The notes beneath the pieces were generated by a model. It was not told the DNA's origin. It saw only the letters and a program-made list of their open reading frames with translations, and made no database searches. Of a stretch of DNA of 64,000 nucleotides, positions 23,207-34,319 are shown in pieces (position 1 is the stretch's first letter; the number at the start of each line of letters is the position of its first letter). The DNA is from Symbiotaphrina buchneri (taxonomy: Eukaryota > Ascomycota > Symbiotaphrinales > Symbiotaphrinaceae): the NCBI GenBank assembly GCA_001599915.1, contig BCIG01000025.1, forward strand, positions 1 through 64,000. The letters are read 5' to 3'. Position numbers and translations under genes: made by a program.

Positions 23207-24972
23207 ATGTCGCTCCGCATAGACACAATCCGCGACAGCGCGGACGAGGAGAAAAATGCTCGTCCCACTGAGCTTTCCGCAGAGAGCTCCGTCTCGACAT
23301 CCTCAACTGCCGAGGCAACTGCAAACCTGCGTACAGCCCACCGGAAGGCAGACATCCGGATCCTGATGTGGTACTCATTCGTCTACTTGATCATGCGGAT
23401 CGACGTCGGGAATATCTCCAACACGGCCATTATCAATGTCGAACTAGGAACTGGGATCAAGAAGCAGCCGGGGAACCTTAGGGCATCATCTCGATGTGTC
23501 AAGCGGCGTCGAAGAACTATTCGGGAATTCTTGCCACTCGATTCTTCCTTGGCATGGCTGAGGCGGGCTTCTACCCTGGCGTACTATATCATCTGAGTTT
23601 CTGGTACCACCCAGACGAGATGCCGTTGAGGATCGTCAGTCTCACTATACGTTATATAGAAACTGAATATGTCTGACGTTGTATAGGCGTTTTTCTATGC
23701 CTGTGGGCAGTTCTCGGGAACGATCAGTGGCTTGCTCGGTAAGAGACCGCATTTCAGATATGATATTATTGTGGCGGGGTAGCGAGCTGACAAGTTGAAG
23801 CATACGCTATATCTTTCATGAACGGCGCAGGTGGGCTTGCAGGATGGAGGTGGGTAAGCTCTACCAAGTCACAGGGTATCAATCGTTACAGCACCTGACT
23901 GGAGACAGGTCTTCATCCTCGAAGGGATACCCGCCATCCTCTGTGGTCTCGTAAGCTATTTCTTCCTTCCAAACTGTAGGTACCCATTTCTCGCTCACCT
24001 CTACTGCGGGCACGCCAGCGACTAAAACCTCCTGGCAGACCCGCAGACCTCCAAATTCCTCACCGAGGCCGAGCAAACCGCCATCCTCGAAGACCTTCCC
24101 AAAGGTGCCCCCACACAAAAAGCAAAGACGTGGGATCTCCAACAGGTCAAGTCGTTGCTGCTGGACCCCACCTTCATTCCCTTCACTGTGCTCTGGGGCT
24201 CGCATGGCATTGGAGGCTGGGGCGTCTCAATCGTGCTGCCGAACGTCATCTACGATCTGGGATTAAGAGATAGCGCGATCTTGCAGCTTATGACTATGGT
24301 ACGTGTCCCGCCAGCCGCTGGACGGTATAGAGCAAAGGACTGACCGCAGAGGATGATTATAGCCGACGTATTCTATGGCGTTCATCCAGCTTGTGACACT
24401 TGGGTACCTGGTGCGGAAGGGCAAGTTGAACAGCTTGGGCGGTGGCGGTTGGACGTGAGTTATCCCTAGATTCCTTACCGGATCAAGGCTGAATAGTGGT
24501 GTGCAGTGGATGTGACTTCTATCGTCCGCTTCATCATCCTCATCGTTGTCAACCATAGCGTGGTCAAGTACATCTTCGTCATGATCACCACATCCTGCTC
24601 CGTCTGCATCTACCCCATTACCTGGCCTGGTAAGCTCTCCCGAGATCAAGACCGTTCACTGCAAGCGTACTTGCGTGCTGACCGGCATCAGAGCGCATCC
24701 GAGCTGCCAAAGGGACTACGACGGCAGGAATGGCAATTGGTTTGACGAATGCAGCCGCGCAGGTGATGGGAATTGTGGGACCGCAGGTCTATCAAACCAA
24801 GTTTGGACCGTCGTACAGGACCTCTTACTCGGTTTCGATTGGCCTTCTTGTTGTGGCTATTGGCGCTATTATCACTTGCTGGTGGCTGATGAGGAAGAGA
24901 GAGCAGAAGGAGGCAGTTGAAAGGCTTCAGGCGGTCGAAGGAGTCGATGTATTGACAGAGGCAAAGGAATAA
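23207..24972 (+). pseudogene. MFS transporter (allantoate-permease/ACS family), internally deleted
   Basis: The start encodes a normal N-terminus up to ISNTAIINVELGTGIKKQ and GNL. The next recognisable block, GIISMCQAASKNYSG, follows at once but in another frame (junction near 23480). In the family about 40-50 residues, covering TM2 and its flanks, lie between these blocks, so a segment of the gene has been lost. The rest is intact and conventional: FFLGMAEAGFYPGVLYHLSFWY, then MNGAGGLAGWRW, FILEGIPA, and a C-terminus from TNAAAQVMGIVGPQVYQT to 24972 over several short introns. The family imports organic anions, vitamins or small peptides with protons. Loss of a membrane helix plus a frame shift should abolish transport. 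Confidence 0.75.
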
Positions 24973-25473
24973 GAATATCACCAGTGATGGGATGACCTTT
25001 ACGCACAGGCATGATTCCAGGGGTTGGCCCAGTAGATAGATAGAGGTGGAAATATGTGCTTATCCATGTCCACTCTGTTTTCGGACTGTAGGACGTTCTA
25101 GAGACGTTCGATGCTCGGAGTCATGCAATGTGTAACGTGCCCTCGAATATTTCATGACAAAATATCGGCCCCGAAGATCCAACGAGATCCACGAGATCCA
25201 AGAAGATCTATCAACAAGGTTTAGATTCTAGGCGCTGTGGCCCTCTGGGCAGGCGGAAGGCGGAACGCTAGACCATCGGGACCGCTCGGGAAATCAACGC
25301 CAAGCCCGCAGCTTCTTCCGATCGCACCCCCCCCCCCCCCCCCCAAAACGGCTGAGTCCTAGCGTCGGCGGAGAGCGGCCTCGGCGGCGGACAACCACCA
25401 CGACAAAAGAAGACGCAGTACCCTATCTTCTCGCAATAGCAGACATCCAAGCAGCACCGGCGGAGAAACCACC
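24973..25473. other. Intergenic with an 18-base C run
   Basis: 501 bp upstream of the Zn2Cys6 regulator. It contains an uninterrupted run of 18 C at 25327-25344, a site of likely length error or variation, and short GAGATCCA-type repeats near 25175-25205. Confidence 0.6.
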
Positions 25474-27746
25474 ATGGACATGCCTAGCCCGAGTGTTTCA
25501 GCCCGGTCGTGCCGCCGGGAAGGAGGGCCTGCGGGCCTACATGATGAGAGGTCGCAAACGCCCGTCGGAGGATCGAAGGTGCGCACCGCCACGGTGTGCT
25601 CCCAATGTAGAAGGCAGAAGCAGAAAGTATGTAGACCAACGCCCCCCCTGAACCCCTGAACCCCTGAGCATAGAGAGCGCAGAAGGAACAAGGGCTGACG
25701 AGATGGTGGCAGTGCGACCGACAACATCCTTGTTCGAATTGTGTCCGCAGGGGCGTGGCGCATCTCTGCGCCTTCCCCGGGTGGAATCCCGTACGGAGGA
25801 GAACGTCGTCGTATGCAGGCTCGGTGCGGGCCTTGCAGAGCAACCATAATGTGGCGACGACGACGACTAGAACGACCGCGATGGCTGAGAGAGGAGCGGC
25901 CAGCTCTGCATCCAGTCGCGCGGAGCCAGTTACAGAGCGACAATATGGACACCTGTGGAATATGCGCGGCGGGGCATCGTACCATGGGGAGTCTTACTTT
26001 GGCCCTCAGACGGCTGCCAACATGATGCAAGTGCCGAGCCCGGATCTTCCTCTTGGAATAGACGGTATCCACGCGCATCACCTACCGCACAGCGAGGCCA
26101 CCAAGTCCTTTCGGAACGAGAGCGGGCCGTACGCACATATCTGGGAGTTCATTGGTTACTTGCCCCGGCAGAAAGCCTCGGTTGACCGTCTTGTGGATGT
26201 CTTCCTCAAGGAGTTAAATCCCATCTTCGATAGTGTCCATGTTGGGACGTTCATGGCGCACTACGCGAAATTCTGGGACCGAAAGTTGGCCTCGGATGAT
26301 CTAGATACAATCGATCTGCGGTGGTTGTCGCTCTTGTTCATGATCATTGCGTTCGGAGAGCTGCTGGACTGTCCAGAGCCTTGCTCGATAGAGCGGCAGA
26401 GGGTCTGTGAGGAGACATCCCTACACTTCTTTTGGGCTTCCCGGAAATGCGTCGTCATCGCTCCCACGTTTCAGGGGGAAAGCGCAGATCTGGTCCGCGC
26501 CGGCATACTCATCACTCGCTACCTGGTGCACCTCCGAAGGATACCGGAGAGCTGGCTGACCTGTAGCTTTGCCGTCCGCATGGCCCAAGCACAAGGGATG
26601 CACATCGATGGTCAGAACTGGAATCTACCTCGGAAGGTCCTCGAAACGCGACGACGGTTGTGGAACATCCTTTACAACCTTGACAGGACCCTTTGTCTTA
26701 CACTGGGACGTCCCTATACCATCCACGAGAAGCATTGCATGGACATCATCGTACCGAACATCTGGGTGGATGACATGACAGCCGAAGAAGCAGGTTGTGC
26801 CCAGCCGAAAGACATTCTAGACCCTACTCCCAGCATCTACTACCAATTTCATCAACCTCTATCCAAGATACTGGGGTTTATTCACGATGAATGTTTCGGT
26901 CTCTCTCCCATGGACTCTTCATACACCTCTTATGAGAAAGTCCTCGCTCTCGACAGACAGCTGCTGGCTTGGAAAGACACACTGCCGCCCTATTTCGACC
27001 TGTACAATCCCGACACATCAATGGACGAAGCTCGGCCATATCTCAAATGGCAGAGACTATACTTGCATTCCGCATTTCACTTTGCCCGGATCACACTCCA
27101 CCGCAAGTTCGTGTTGCTGCCATCAGTTACTGACAGGTTCCATCATAGCCGTGAGGTGTGCATCTCCTCTGCGTGCGCGGACCTTAGTTTTAGACTGCAA
27201 CTACACCAGCCTAGTATGGCTGATCGACTGAAGTTTCATCTATCTACCAGTCCCTTCTTTAGTAGCGCCTTAGTGCTTGGTGTCATAGCAGTCCGGGACC
27301 CGTTCTCTAGGGTCACGGAAGGGATCGTCGCAGACCTCAAGGCCTTCTGCGAGAAGCAAAAATCCGATAGATGGGTGAATGGCTTCGAACTGGCAGAGAT
27401 CAAAATCGTCGAGCTGTGTATCGCCAATGTGGAGAAGTCGAGGCGGGATAAAACAGCCGCGCTACGTGTCGGGCGGGGAGATATAGCCCGTGAAACGGAA
27501 ACCATCTCACAGTCGTACAATCACCAGCCTGACGTCTGGGCGGGAGATGACACGTCTATGACGGCGCAGAGTTACACTGGGATGGACTTCGTTTCAGAAT
27601 TGACATCTGGCGAAGGGTTCACGGGCAACACCGAGTTTGAAAGGGATCTGATGGATCTATGGTTCGGTCCAACGCTTCATTTCACGGAGACATTCGACAC
27701 ACAACCATGGGAGTATCAAGTGGATGAACAAGAAGATCTAACATGA
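25474..27746 (+). CDS. Zn2Cys6 regulator with fungal-specific transcription factor domain
   Basis: Two exons: 25474-25626 and 25713-27746, about 728 residues. The zinc cluster is split by the intron: CSQCRRQKQKC, then CSNC and the final cysteine in GVAHLC. The middle part is a fungal_trans domain: LNPIFDSVHVGTFMAHYAKFWD, then WLTCSFAVRMAQAQGMHID, TRRRLWNILYNLDR and LCLTLGRPYTI. The stop lies only 12 bp before the stop of the convergent FAH-family gene. With that gene and the MFS gene at 29641 it forms a regulator-enzyme-carrier trio. It probably controls both, most likely in response to the substrate (inference). An earlier start is possible, as the 5' region is GC-rich and open. Confidence 0.88.
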
Positions 27747-27758
27747 GATTATACATTG

Positions 27759-28894
27759 CTATCGCTGTAATGAGATAGGGTTCGTGAGTGTGCCGATGCC
27801 ATTGCTGGCTGATAGCCGCACGCAATCTCCTTCTTTGATGAACAAGGGCGGATTCTGGCTTGCTCCAATCCCAGAAGGCGTTCCAGTGAGGATAACTGTA
27901 CCTCTTGGAAGCGTGGTGCTCTATATCAGATGTCAGTGCTGTTCCACTTGCACGGAAGCTGCCGCGGCTTGACACTTACCGAAGACAGATAGGCAATGAT
28001 CTCTGGTATCGAGAAAATGAGGTTGCTAGTCGACTGTTTCTGCAGTATCTTCCCATTGACCGTCGTCAAGAGCCGCAAGTTCGACGGATCCGTGATGCGA
28101 CCCGGCGACACCAAGACCGGCCCCAGCGGGCAGAACGTATCGAAAGCCTTACAATACCCCCACTGCAAGATCGATTGCTGCACATCTCTTGCCGTGAGAT
28201 CGTTGGCCAGCGTATAACCCAGGACATATTCGAGCGCGTTCGAGACAGGCACGTCCTTGCAGTCCCGACCAATGACAACGACAAGTTCGACTTCGACGTC
28301 CACACTTGAAGGCGCCGCCCGCGGCAGCATTATGGGATCGGAAGGCGAGATCAGGGTTGTGGAAGGCTTCATGAAGATCTCGGGTTGTTTGGGCACGCTC
28401 TGCCCGAGTTCGGCGGCGTGGTCTTTGTAGTTCAGCCCGACGCACCGGATGGTGCCGACTTCTGAGGCGGCTAACGGCGAGAGAAGCTGCGAGTGGGAAA
28501 GATTGTTAGCAGACGATTCCCACCACAACAGGGGCTAGATGTTGCAGAAGTTAACTCACCTTTTTGATGTCTTTGATCTCCCCGGTGAACTCGCCGTTGT
28601 AATCCAAGACTGATTTGCTGTTCAATACCCGGACCGCGACGGGTTTATTATCCGCGAGCGCAAGGCCCACTGTGTCCACTCAGTCAGCCGCAGTCGTCCA
28701 TATGCCTCGTCTGAAGAAATGGTCATACCATCGACTTCAGCATCAACCGGCTGCCCACAATATTCCTGGCCGTCGTCGCCGATGAATCGGACCACGCGGT
28801 CCCACACCTAGAAAACTCCACGTTAACATTTGACACCTCTGACTGAAGGGTCGCGAAGCGCACGAACCGGCAGAACAATTCCTAATGAACCCAT
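27759..28894 (-). CDS. Fumarylacetoacetate hydrolase (FAH) family protein
   Basis: The spliced model begins MGSLGIVLP (ATG at 28894), crosses a 60 bp intron to VWDRVVRFIGDDGQEY, and continues through ALADNKPVAVRVLNSKSVLDYNG into VGLNYKDHAAELG. Metal-ligand residues are in VDVEVELVVVIGR (E-x-E pattern) and the later DLTARDVQ. After the last intron the protein reads TLPRGTVILTGTPSGIGASQNPP and ends at 27759. Length and order match single-domain FAHD1/HpcE-like enzymes, which cleave or decarboxylate acylpyruvates, oxaloacetate or ring-fission products of aromatic catabolism. With the divergent MFS carrier and the convergent regulator it probably serves uptake and breakdown of an organic acid or aromatic-derived compound. 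Confidence 0.9.
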
Positions 28895-29640
28895 TCTGTC
28901 GTCTGAATTTTTAATGTCTTTGCAGAGAGTGCCCTTGGAGTAGTTGTTCAAGGTGCCCCGATAGGGAGCGGGGTGCGGTTGCTCTTAAGGGCCAAGCCAA
29001 ACTATCTTACAAAGGACCGCGGTCTAGCTAGCACCGATTTAGGGCCCTGATTAGGGTGCTTCCCGCGAGATGGCAGGGCCCCGCGGCAATCCTCTGGCCC
29101 TGTCGGACATCTGCGACATGTCGATAAGCTGTTGGCCGCTAATGATTGATCTCTTTGCCACATTTTAGAGCAAATATAGCGGGAGAGGTTATGGAACGGC
29201 GCGCCTAACGGTAGGTTGGAGTCGGCCGACGCTACGGAGCTGCGATCGGCGGAGATCGGGCCTTGGTTTATCGCCCAGCGACCCACTTGATTGGATGAAC
29301 GTCGGAAACGGTCGGCCATGGCATGCCTAGCAACCTCTTCACAGCGCGGTAAACTCAAAATCCTTGACAAGAGCGCGCCATGATCAGGCGTCGGTATACA
29401 CTGCACTGCACTGGTGTCCGCGCCTCTCCCTTATCTTAGACGGCATTTGACCAGTCCGACCCTCCCACCAGCAAGGCGCCGACCTGTCTCGGTCTTGTGC
29501 CTCGGACAAGTATATATTGACCATACCCATGCACCCTCCACAGAACGTGGCCAACCAGCTCCATTATTTGCAACAAGCCTGAGCAGATCGAAGTACCCGT
29601 TTGATCTTCCGCCCCAGCTCAGATCTCTTATCCGCCGAAC
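28895..29640. promoter_or_regulatory. Divergent promoter, FAH-family / MFS carrier
   Basis: 746 bp shared upstream region. A TATA-like element (TATATAT) lies at 29511-29517, about 125 bp before the MFS start codon. It is a good place for binding by the Zn2Cys6 protein encoded at 25474. Confidence 0.5.
29511..29517 (+). promoter_or_regulatory. TATA-like element of the MFS carrier gene
   Basis: TATATAT about 125 bp upstream of the start codon at 29641, in the divergent region. Confidence 0.45.
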
Positions 29641-31269
29641 ATGGATCCGTTCCAGAAAGAAGCGATGACCGACGACCGCGAAGCCTCCACCAAGGGCCCT
29701 GAGCCCGGCGTGGCCGAACACTTCATCGACCCGGCCCAGGAAAAGCGTCTCCTGCTCAAGCTGGACATCTACCTGGCCCCGGTCATGACCTTGATCTTCC
29801 TCATGGCATACCTTGGCCGCTCGAATATCGGAAACGCAGCTTCGGCTGGGATGACGACTGATCTGGGTATGACCAGTGGACAGCTTGGAAGTATGATTGC
29901 CGCAGACCTGTCACGATAACCACCGCTGACTCCCCCGCTCCAGATGCCGTCACTTTGTTCTATGCTACATATGTCGCCTTCGAGCTGCCACTCACACTGT
30001 TGATGAAGAAGCTCCGACCAAGTGAGAGACAACCATGTCCCCTATCCCAGTACAATGCTGATACTGTTTCAGGTCGTTTGATCCCAGTCCTCGTCTTCTG
30101 CTGGTCCGTCGTCATCATTGGCTCGGGCTTCATGCACAACGCCGGGCAGATGTACGCCAGTCGTCTCCTTCTCGGCCTGTTCGAAGCCTGCATGTTCCCC
30201 AGTCTCTGCCTCTACCTCAGCACCTTCTACCAACCCAAGGAGCAAGCCGTCCGGGTCTCGTACCTGTACGTCTCCGCCGCTCTCTCTGGTGCCTTCGGCG
30301 GTCTGCTCGCGTACGGGCTGCTCAAAATGGAAGGCGTGGGTGGCCTCGCCGGCTGGCGATGGTTGTACATCATCGAGGGGATCATCAGCGTGGTCGTCGC
30401 CGTCGTCATCTTCTTCCTGCTACCAGACAACTTCGAAGAGGCGCGGTTCCTGAACGAGCACGACCGGAAGCTGATGCGTATCCGCGCCGAGATGAACGCC
30501 CGCTACAACGGCGCGCCCCAGTTCGAGTGGGCCGAGGTCCGCAAGGCCCTGACTGACTTCAAGCTCTATGTCAGCTGCTGGAGCCAGTTCTGGGGCGACA
30601 TCTGCTCCTTCGGCGTCTCGAGTTTCTTGCCCCTCATCATCAAGACCTTCGGCTATGGCACCGTCGAGACCCAGCTGCTGACCGTGCCCGTCTACCTCTG
30701 GGCCAGTGGCTTGTACCTGCTCATCTCGTACCTGTCGGACCGGATGGGCAAGAAGTACGCGTTCATGATCCCCGCGGGTTTACTTACCGCCGTCGGCTTT
30801 GCTCTCAACGTCGGCCTGCCTATGACCTCCAAGGGTCCTTTGTACTTCTCCTGCTTCCTGATCGCGCCCGGCATCTACATCATCCTCGGCCTCAACTGCA
30901 CCTGGCTCTTGAACTGCCATGCGGGCTACCACAAGCGCGCCACCGCCATCGGCTTGAACCAGACTGTTGGAAATGCCGCCGGTGTAGTCGTAAGTACTTC
31001 CTACCCTTGGCTACCCCTAGATCACCCTCTGACTCAATGTGCAACAGGTTGGACAAATTTTCAAGACAAAGGTGAACGGCAAATATTTGCTGGGATTGAG
31101 CTTCTCGCTGGGCGCTATCCTGCTTGCCAGCATCGGACACACGGTCCTCTTCTTTTTCCTCAAGAGCCAGAACAAGAAGCGTGATGCGCTGACGCCCGAG
31201 GAGAGAGAACGACAAATCCAGTATTGCAAGGGAGGAGATTTCCATCCTGACTATAGATATAGCACATAG
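29641..31269 (+). CDS. MFS transporter, anion:cation symporter (Dal5/allantoate permease-like)
   Basis: Four exons with introns near 29890-29943, 30021-30073 and 30990-31047. The start MDPFQKEAM leads to FIDPAQEKRLLLKLDIYLAPVMTLIFLMAYLGRSNIGNA, the standard ACS-family TM1 block. Then GQLG joins NAVTLFYATYVAFELP. Next come LLGLFEACMFPSLCLYLSTFYQ and the WRWLYIIEGI block. The tail VGQIFKTKVNGKYLLGLSFS leads to the last helix and a charged cytoplasmic end. Relatives import carboxylates, vitamins or amide compounds by proton symport. Divergent pairing with the FAH-family gene suggests it brings in that enzyme's substrate or a precursor. Confidence 0.9.
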
Positions 31270-31760
31270 ACTAGACAGATGATGGATGTGACTAGACGGC
31301 TTTGGGACTGTTATACATGATTTTTGGGGGTGTTAGTCAGAATACATACCGCAATTAGAGTGCCCCGAAATGATATAAGATGTATTCACTGTTCATGATC
31401 TCATATTAATGAAGAAGTATCTTGCAGATTGGAAGTGAAAGCGGAAGAAGATTAATCGACATCATAGATCATAGATCGCTGTTAATGGAGGAGCGGCGTG
31501 CATCGCCTTCTTGACCTGAGTACTATTTCACCTAGAGATTAAGCCCTGAGTAAGTCAGTCACGCCTCAAACACTTCCTATCATTCAAGCCACATCCGGTT
31601 CCCGTCCCTTTGGCTGCGGCATGTCAGTGCGTGCGGCTGTGCTTGGCGTGTCAGATCATGACGGGAGTACCGGCGCGTGAAAGCTCTCCCCACCCATCAA
31701 GGTAACTGCCTGATATTTCTCCACCGATCGACACTCTCCAGATACCCAGATCGGCATATA
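31270..31760. other. Intergenic spacer
   Basis: 491 bp between two plus-strand genes. A short AT-rich stretch lies near 31380-31480. No feature is supported. Confidence 0.4.
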
Positions 31761-33345
31761 ATGATCGTGCGAAAACAAATCTACCAGCATGCTCGGCCAT
31801 TCCTCTTGCGTTCCTTCCCGACTCTACCAGCCGTCAGGAAACAAGGCTTGCCACAGCCTAAGATCTTACCTCCGGACTCTCCAGTCGAGGAGGAACGAGT
31901 CCCGGACTACCGACCAGAACACTTCTATCCCGCCCACCCCGGACAAGTTCTTAATCATCAATACAAGTTGCTCACTAAGCTGGGATGGGGCACCGCGTCT
32001 ACTGTATGGCTTGGAGAAGATCTAGAGTGGTCAGAAGGGTCAGTGTCGCCCATTTCAGATGGATTTTGATGCTGACTGGGCCTGGTACCGAAGCGATCCT
32101 CACCGATACGTGGCCGTCAAAATCGCGACTTGCGATCCGGAAAACAGTGATACGGTTTCGCATGAGCTCGACATCAACAGACACATCTATCAGAAGTCTG
32201 AGCATCGTCATTTTGCATTTATTCGAAGAACACTCGATGATTTCGTAGCCACCAGCCCGACGGGTACTACGCACCTTTGTCTGGTTTTCGAGCTGATGCG
32301 GGAACCGTTGCGACAGTTCCAGTATCACTTCGTCGGAGACAAAATCCCGCCTCGACTGTTGAGATTATATGTTGAGTTTATCTTGAGAGGCTTAGATTAT
32401 CTACACTCCGAGTGCCAAATCATCCATACCGGTCCGCCCTCTAAACCCATTGCGAATCCTTGATTATGATCACTGACCTCATCGTTTCTAGACCTCAAGG
32501 CGGACAACATCATGATGACCTTCGAGGATCCAAAAGTAATCGAGGACTATGTCAACGCTCAACCTGAACATCCAATGCCGCGAGAACCAGTCGGCGATCG
32601 CACCATCTACCTCTCACACAACAATTTCGGGCGCATGAGATCCTTTGCAGTCTTTCCAAAAATCGCCGACTTTGGCCTGGCGCACGTAGTGAAGAGCGAG
32701 AAGCCTCTGCGACATCCAATCCAACCGCCTCTCTACCACGCCCCAGAGGTTTTACTCGGGGTGCCATGGTCCTATAGCACCGACATCTGGAACCTGGGTG
32801 TCCTGGTAAGCCTCCCTCCTGGTGTGCGCCGCGACAGTCCTAATATCTGAATGACCGCGCAGCTCTTTGAGTTGCTAGAAGCCAATACCTCTTCTCCTAT
32901 CTCGAGTCCCAGGGCGGTGTGTATACCGCGCGCGCGCATCTTGCTGAGATGATTGCGCTGCTCGGACCACCGCCCCAGAAGCTTCTTGAGCAGGAAAGAT
33001 ATTGGCGCGACGTGCCTTGGGCGCGATCATTCCCCGGCCTAAATGGGAGTTGGTGTAATACAGCTGTCGAGCACTATGGTGGGCCGTTCTTCGATTCTGA
33101 AGGTATGACTAGACACATCTCCCTCCTGCGAATGTAGCTAACTTCTCTCACCAACAGGGTCCTTCACACATCCTGACCTCATCCCCACGGACGTCAGACT
33201 CGAAGGCTGCGTCCAGTCCGTGGCCGGAGAAGAGAAGGCGCTTTTTCTCAATTTTGTCCGCAGGATGCTACAATGGCTGCCCGAGGACAGGGCGACTGCA
33301 AAGGAGCTTCTGGACCATCCTTGGCTGCAAGAAGAGAAAGCTTGA
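31761..33345 (+). pseudogene. SRPK-like serine/threonine protein kinase with one-base frame break
   Basis: Exons: 31761-32029, 32094-32431, 32492-32805, 32863-33102 and 33158-33345. The kinase reads LLTKLGWGTASTVWL (glycine loop), RYVAVKIATCD (ATP lysine), IIHTDLKADN (catalytic loop), ADFGLA and APEVLLG. The end RMLQWLPEDRATAKELLDHPWL is typical of SRPK-type fungal kinases. Exon 4 starts LFELLEAN but the conserved continuation YTARAHLAEMIALLGPPP is in another frame. The exon is 240 bp where the phases of its neighbours require one base more. The shift lies close to 32890. It is either a recent inactivating indel or a base-call error; a truncated kinase lacking the last lobe would result. Confidence 0.75.
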
Positions 33346-34319
33346 GGTGCCTACCCAAGAGGAATCTACTTTACTGTACTACTAGTGCCGCATCTAGATG
33401 AACTCCTTTTATGACTTTCAGATCCATCTAGGCCTCAATAAGGTGCAATAATGTGTGGGTGCAGAGCAAGTCAAGCCGCACGCAATTTCCACAGACCGTA
33501 CCAGGCAAGTAACCACACGTTAACAAACAGAAACCACGCTTTACCGCGTCACCCAAAAACAGCTCAAAGCCATCCAAAAAGGAAATTGGCCCACGAACAC
33601 GAGGGACGTACGTGTAAAGCGAGGTTGGGAGATATTCGAGCAAACGGAACACTTTCAATATTATCTACGGAGTGTGACGATTCGTACGATCATCGATCAG
33701 TATCCACGCTCTCCAGCCACGTTTGGACCCTGGAATGCAAGCGCTCGGCACATATCCAGCGCCGCCACGTCGGGGGCTTGTGCACACCAAGCGATATGAG
33801 GTTTAGCGCAAGGGAATTCTCTTGGCGCGGGTATGCCCAGCGACACACCGCGACCGACGTTCAAATCCGCTCGAAGTGTGTTTACTCATATCCACGAGCG
33901 GAAACCATGAGAATATACAGTGTAAGATATTAATTGCTCTTGATATCGAACTTCAAGACCAAACCCGTGCCTTCAGGCTCTCGGGCGATTATTTCTTGCA
34001 GAGGCGCAAATGTGCCGTCGGGACTCAGATGTGCCGCGCAGAGCACCACGGATGGCTCACAAGCCTCTGCATTCCCGGTAGGCGGCCTCGGAGGAATGCA
34101 AGCCACGCCCGGCAATGTGCCCACGCAAGCACCACCGCAGCCAAAGAAGAAAAAAATCTCTCTCTTTCCAGTGCCAGGTCCGCGAGTAGGACAGCAAGCC
34201 GAATATATATAACCCACAATGCCTTTCAGCGAGCATGCTAGGCCAACCGACCCATTACCTGTCACCGGATTTCTTCTGTCTCTATCTCTACGTGGATTCA
34301 TGCTGTCGTTAATAGGATC
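33346..34319. promoter_or_regulatory. Intergenic with TATA element for secreted-protein gene
   Basis: 974 bp. A TATA-like sequence (TATATATAA) at 34204-34212 lies about 110 bp before the ATG at 34320 and supports that start. No other gene is supported; overlapping open frames look like chance. Confidence 0.5.
34204..34212 (+). promoter_or_regulatory. TATA-like element of the thaumatin-like gene
   Basis: TATATATAA about 110 bp upstream of ATG 34320. Confidence 0.5.
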
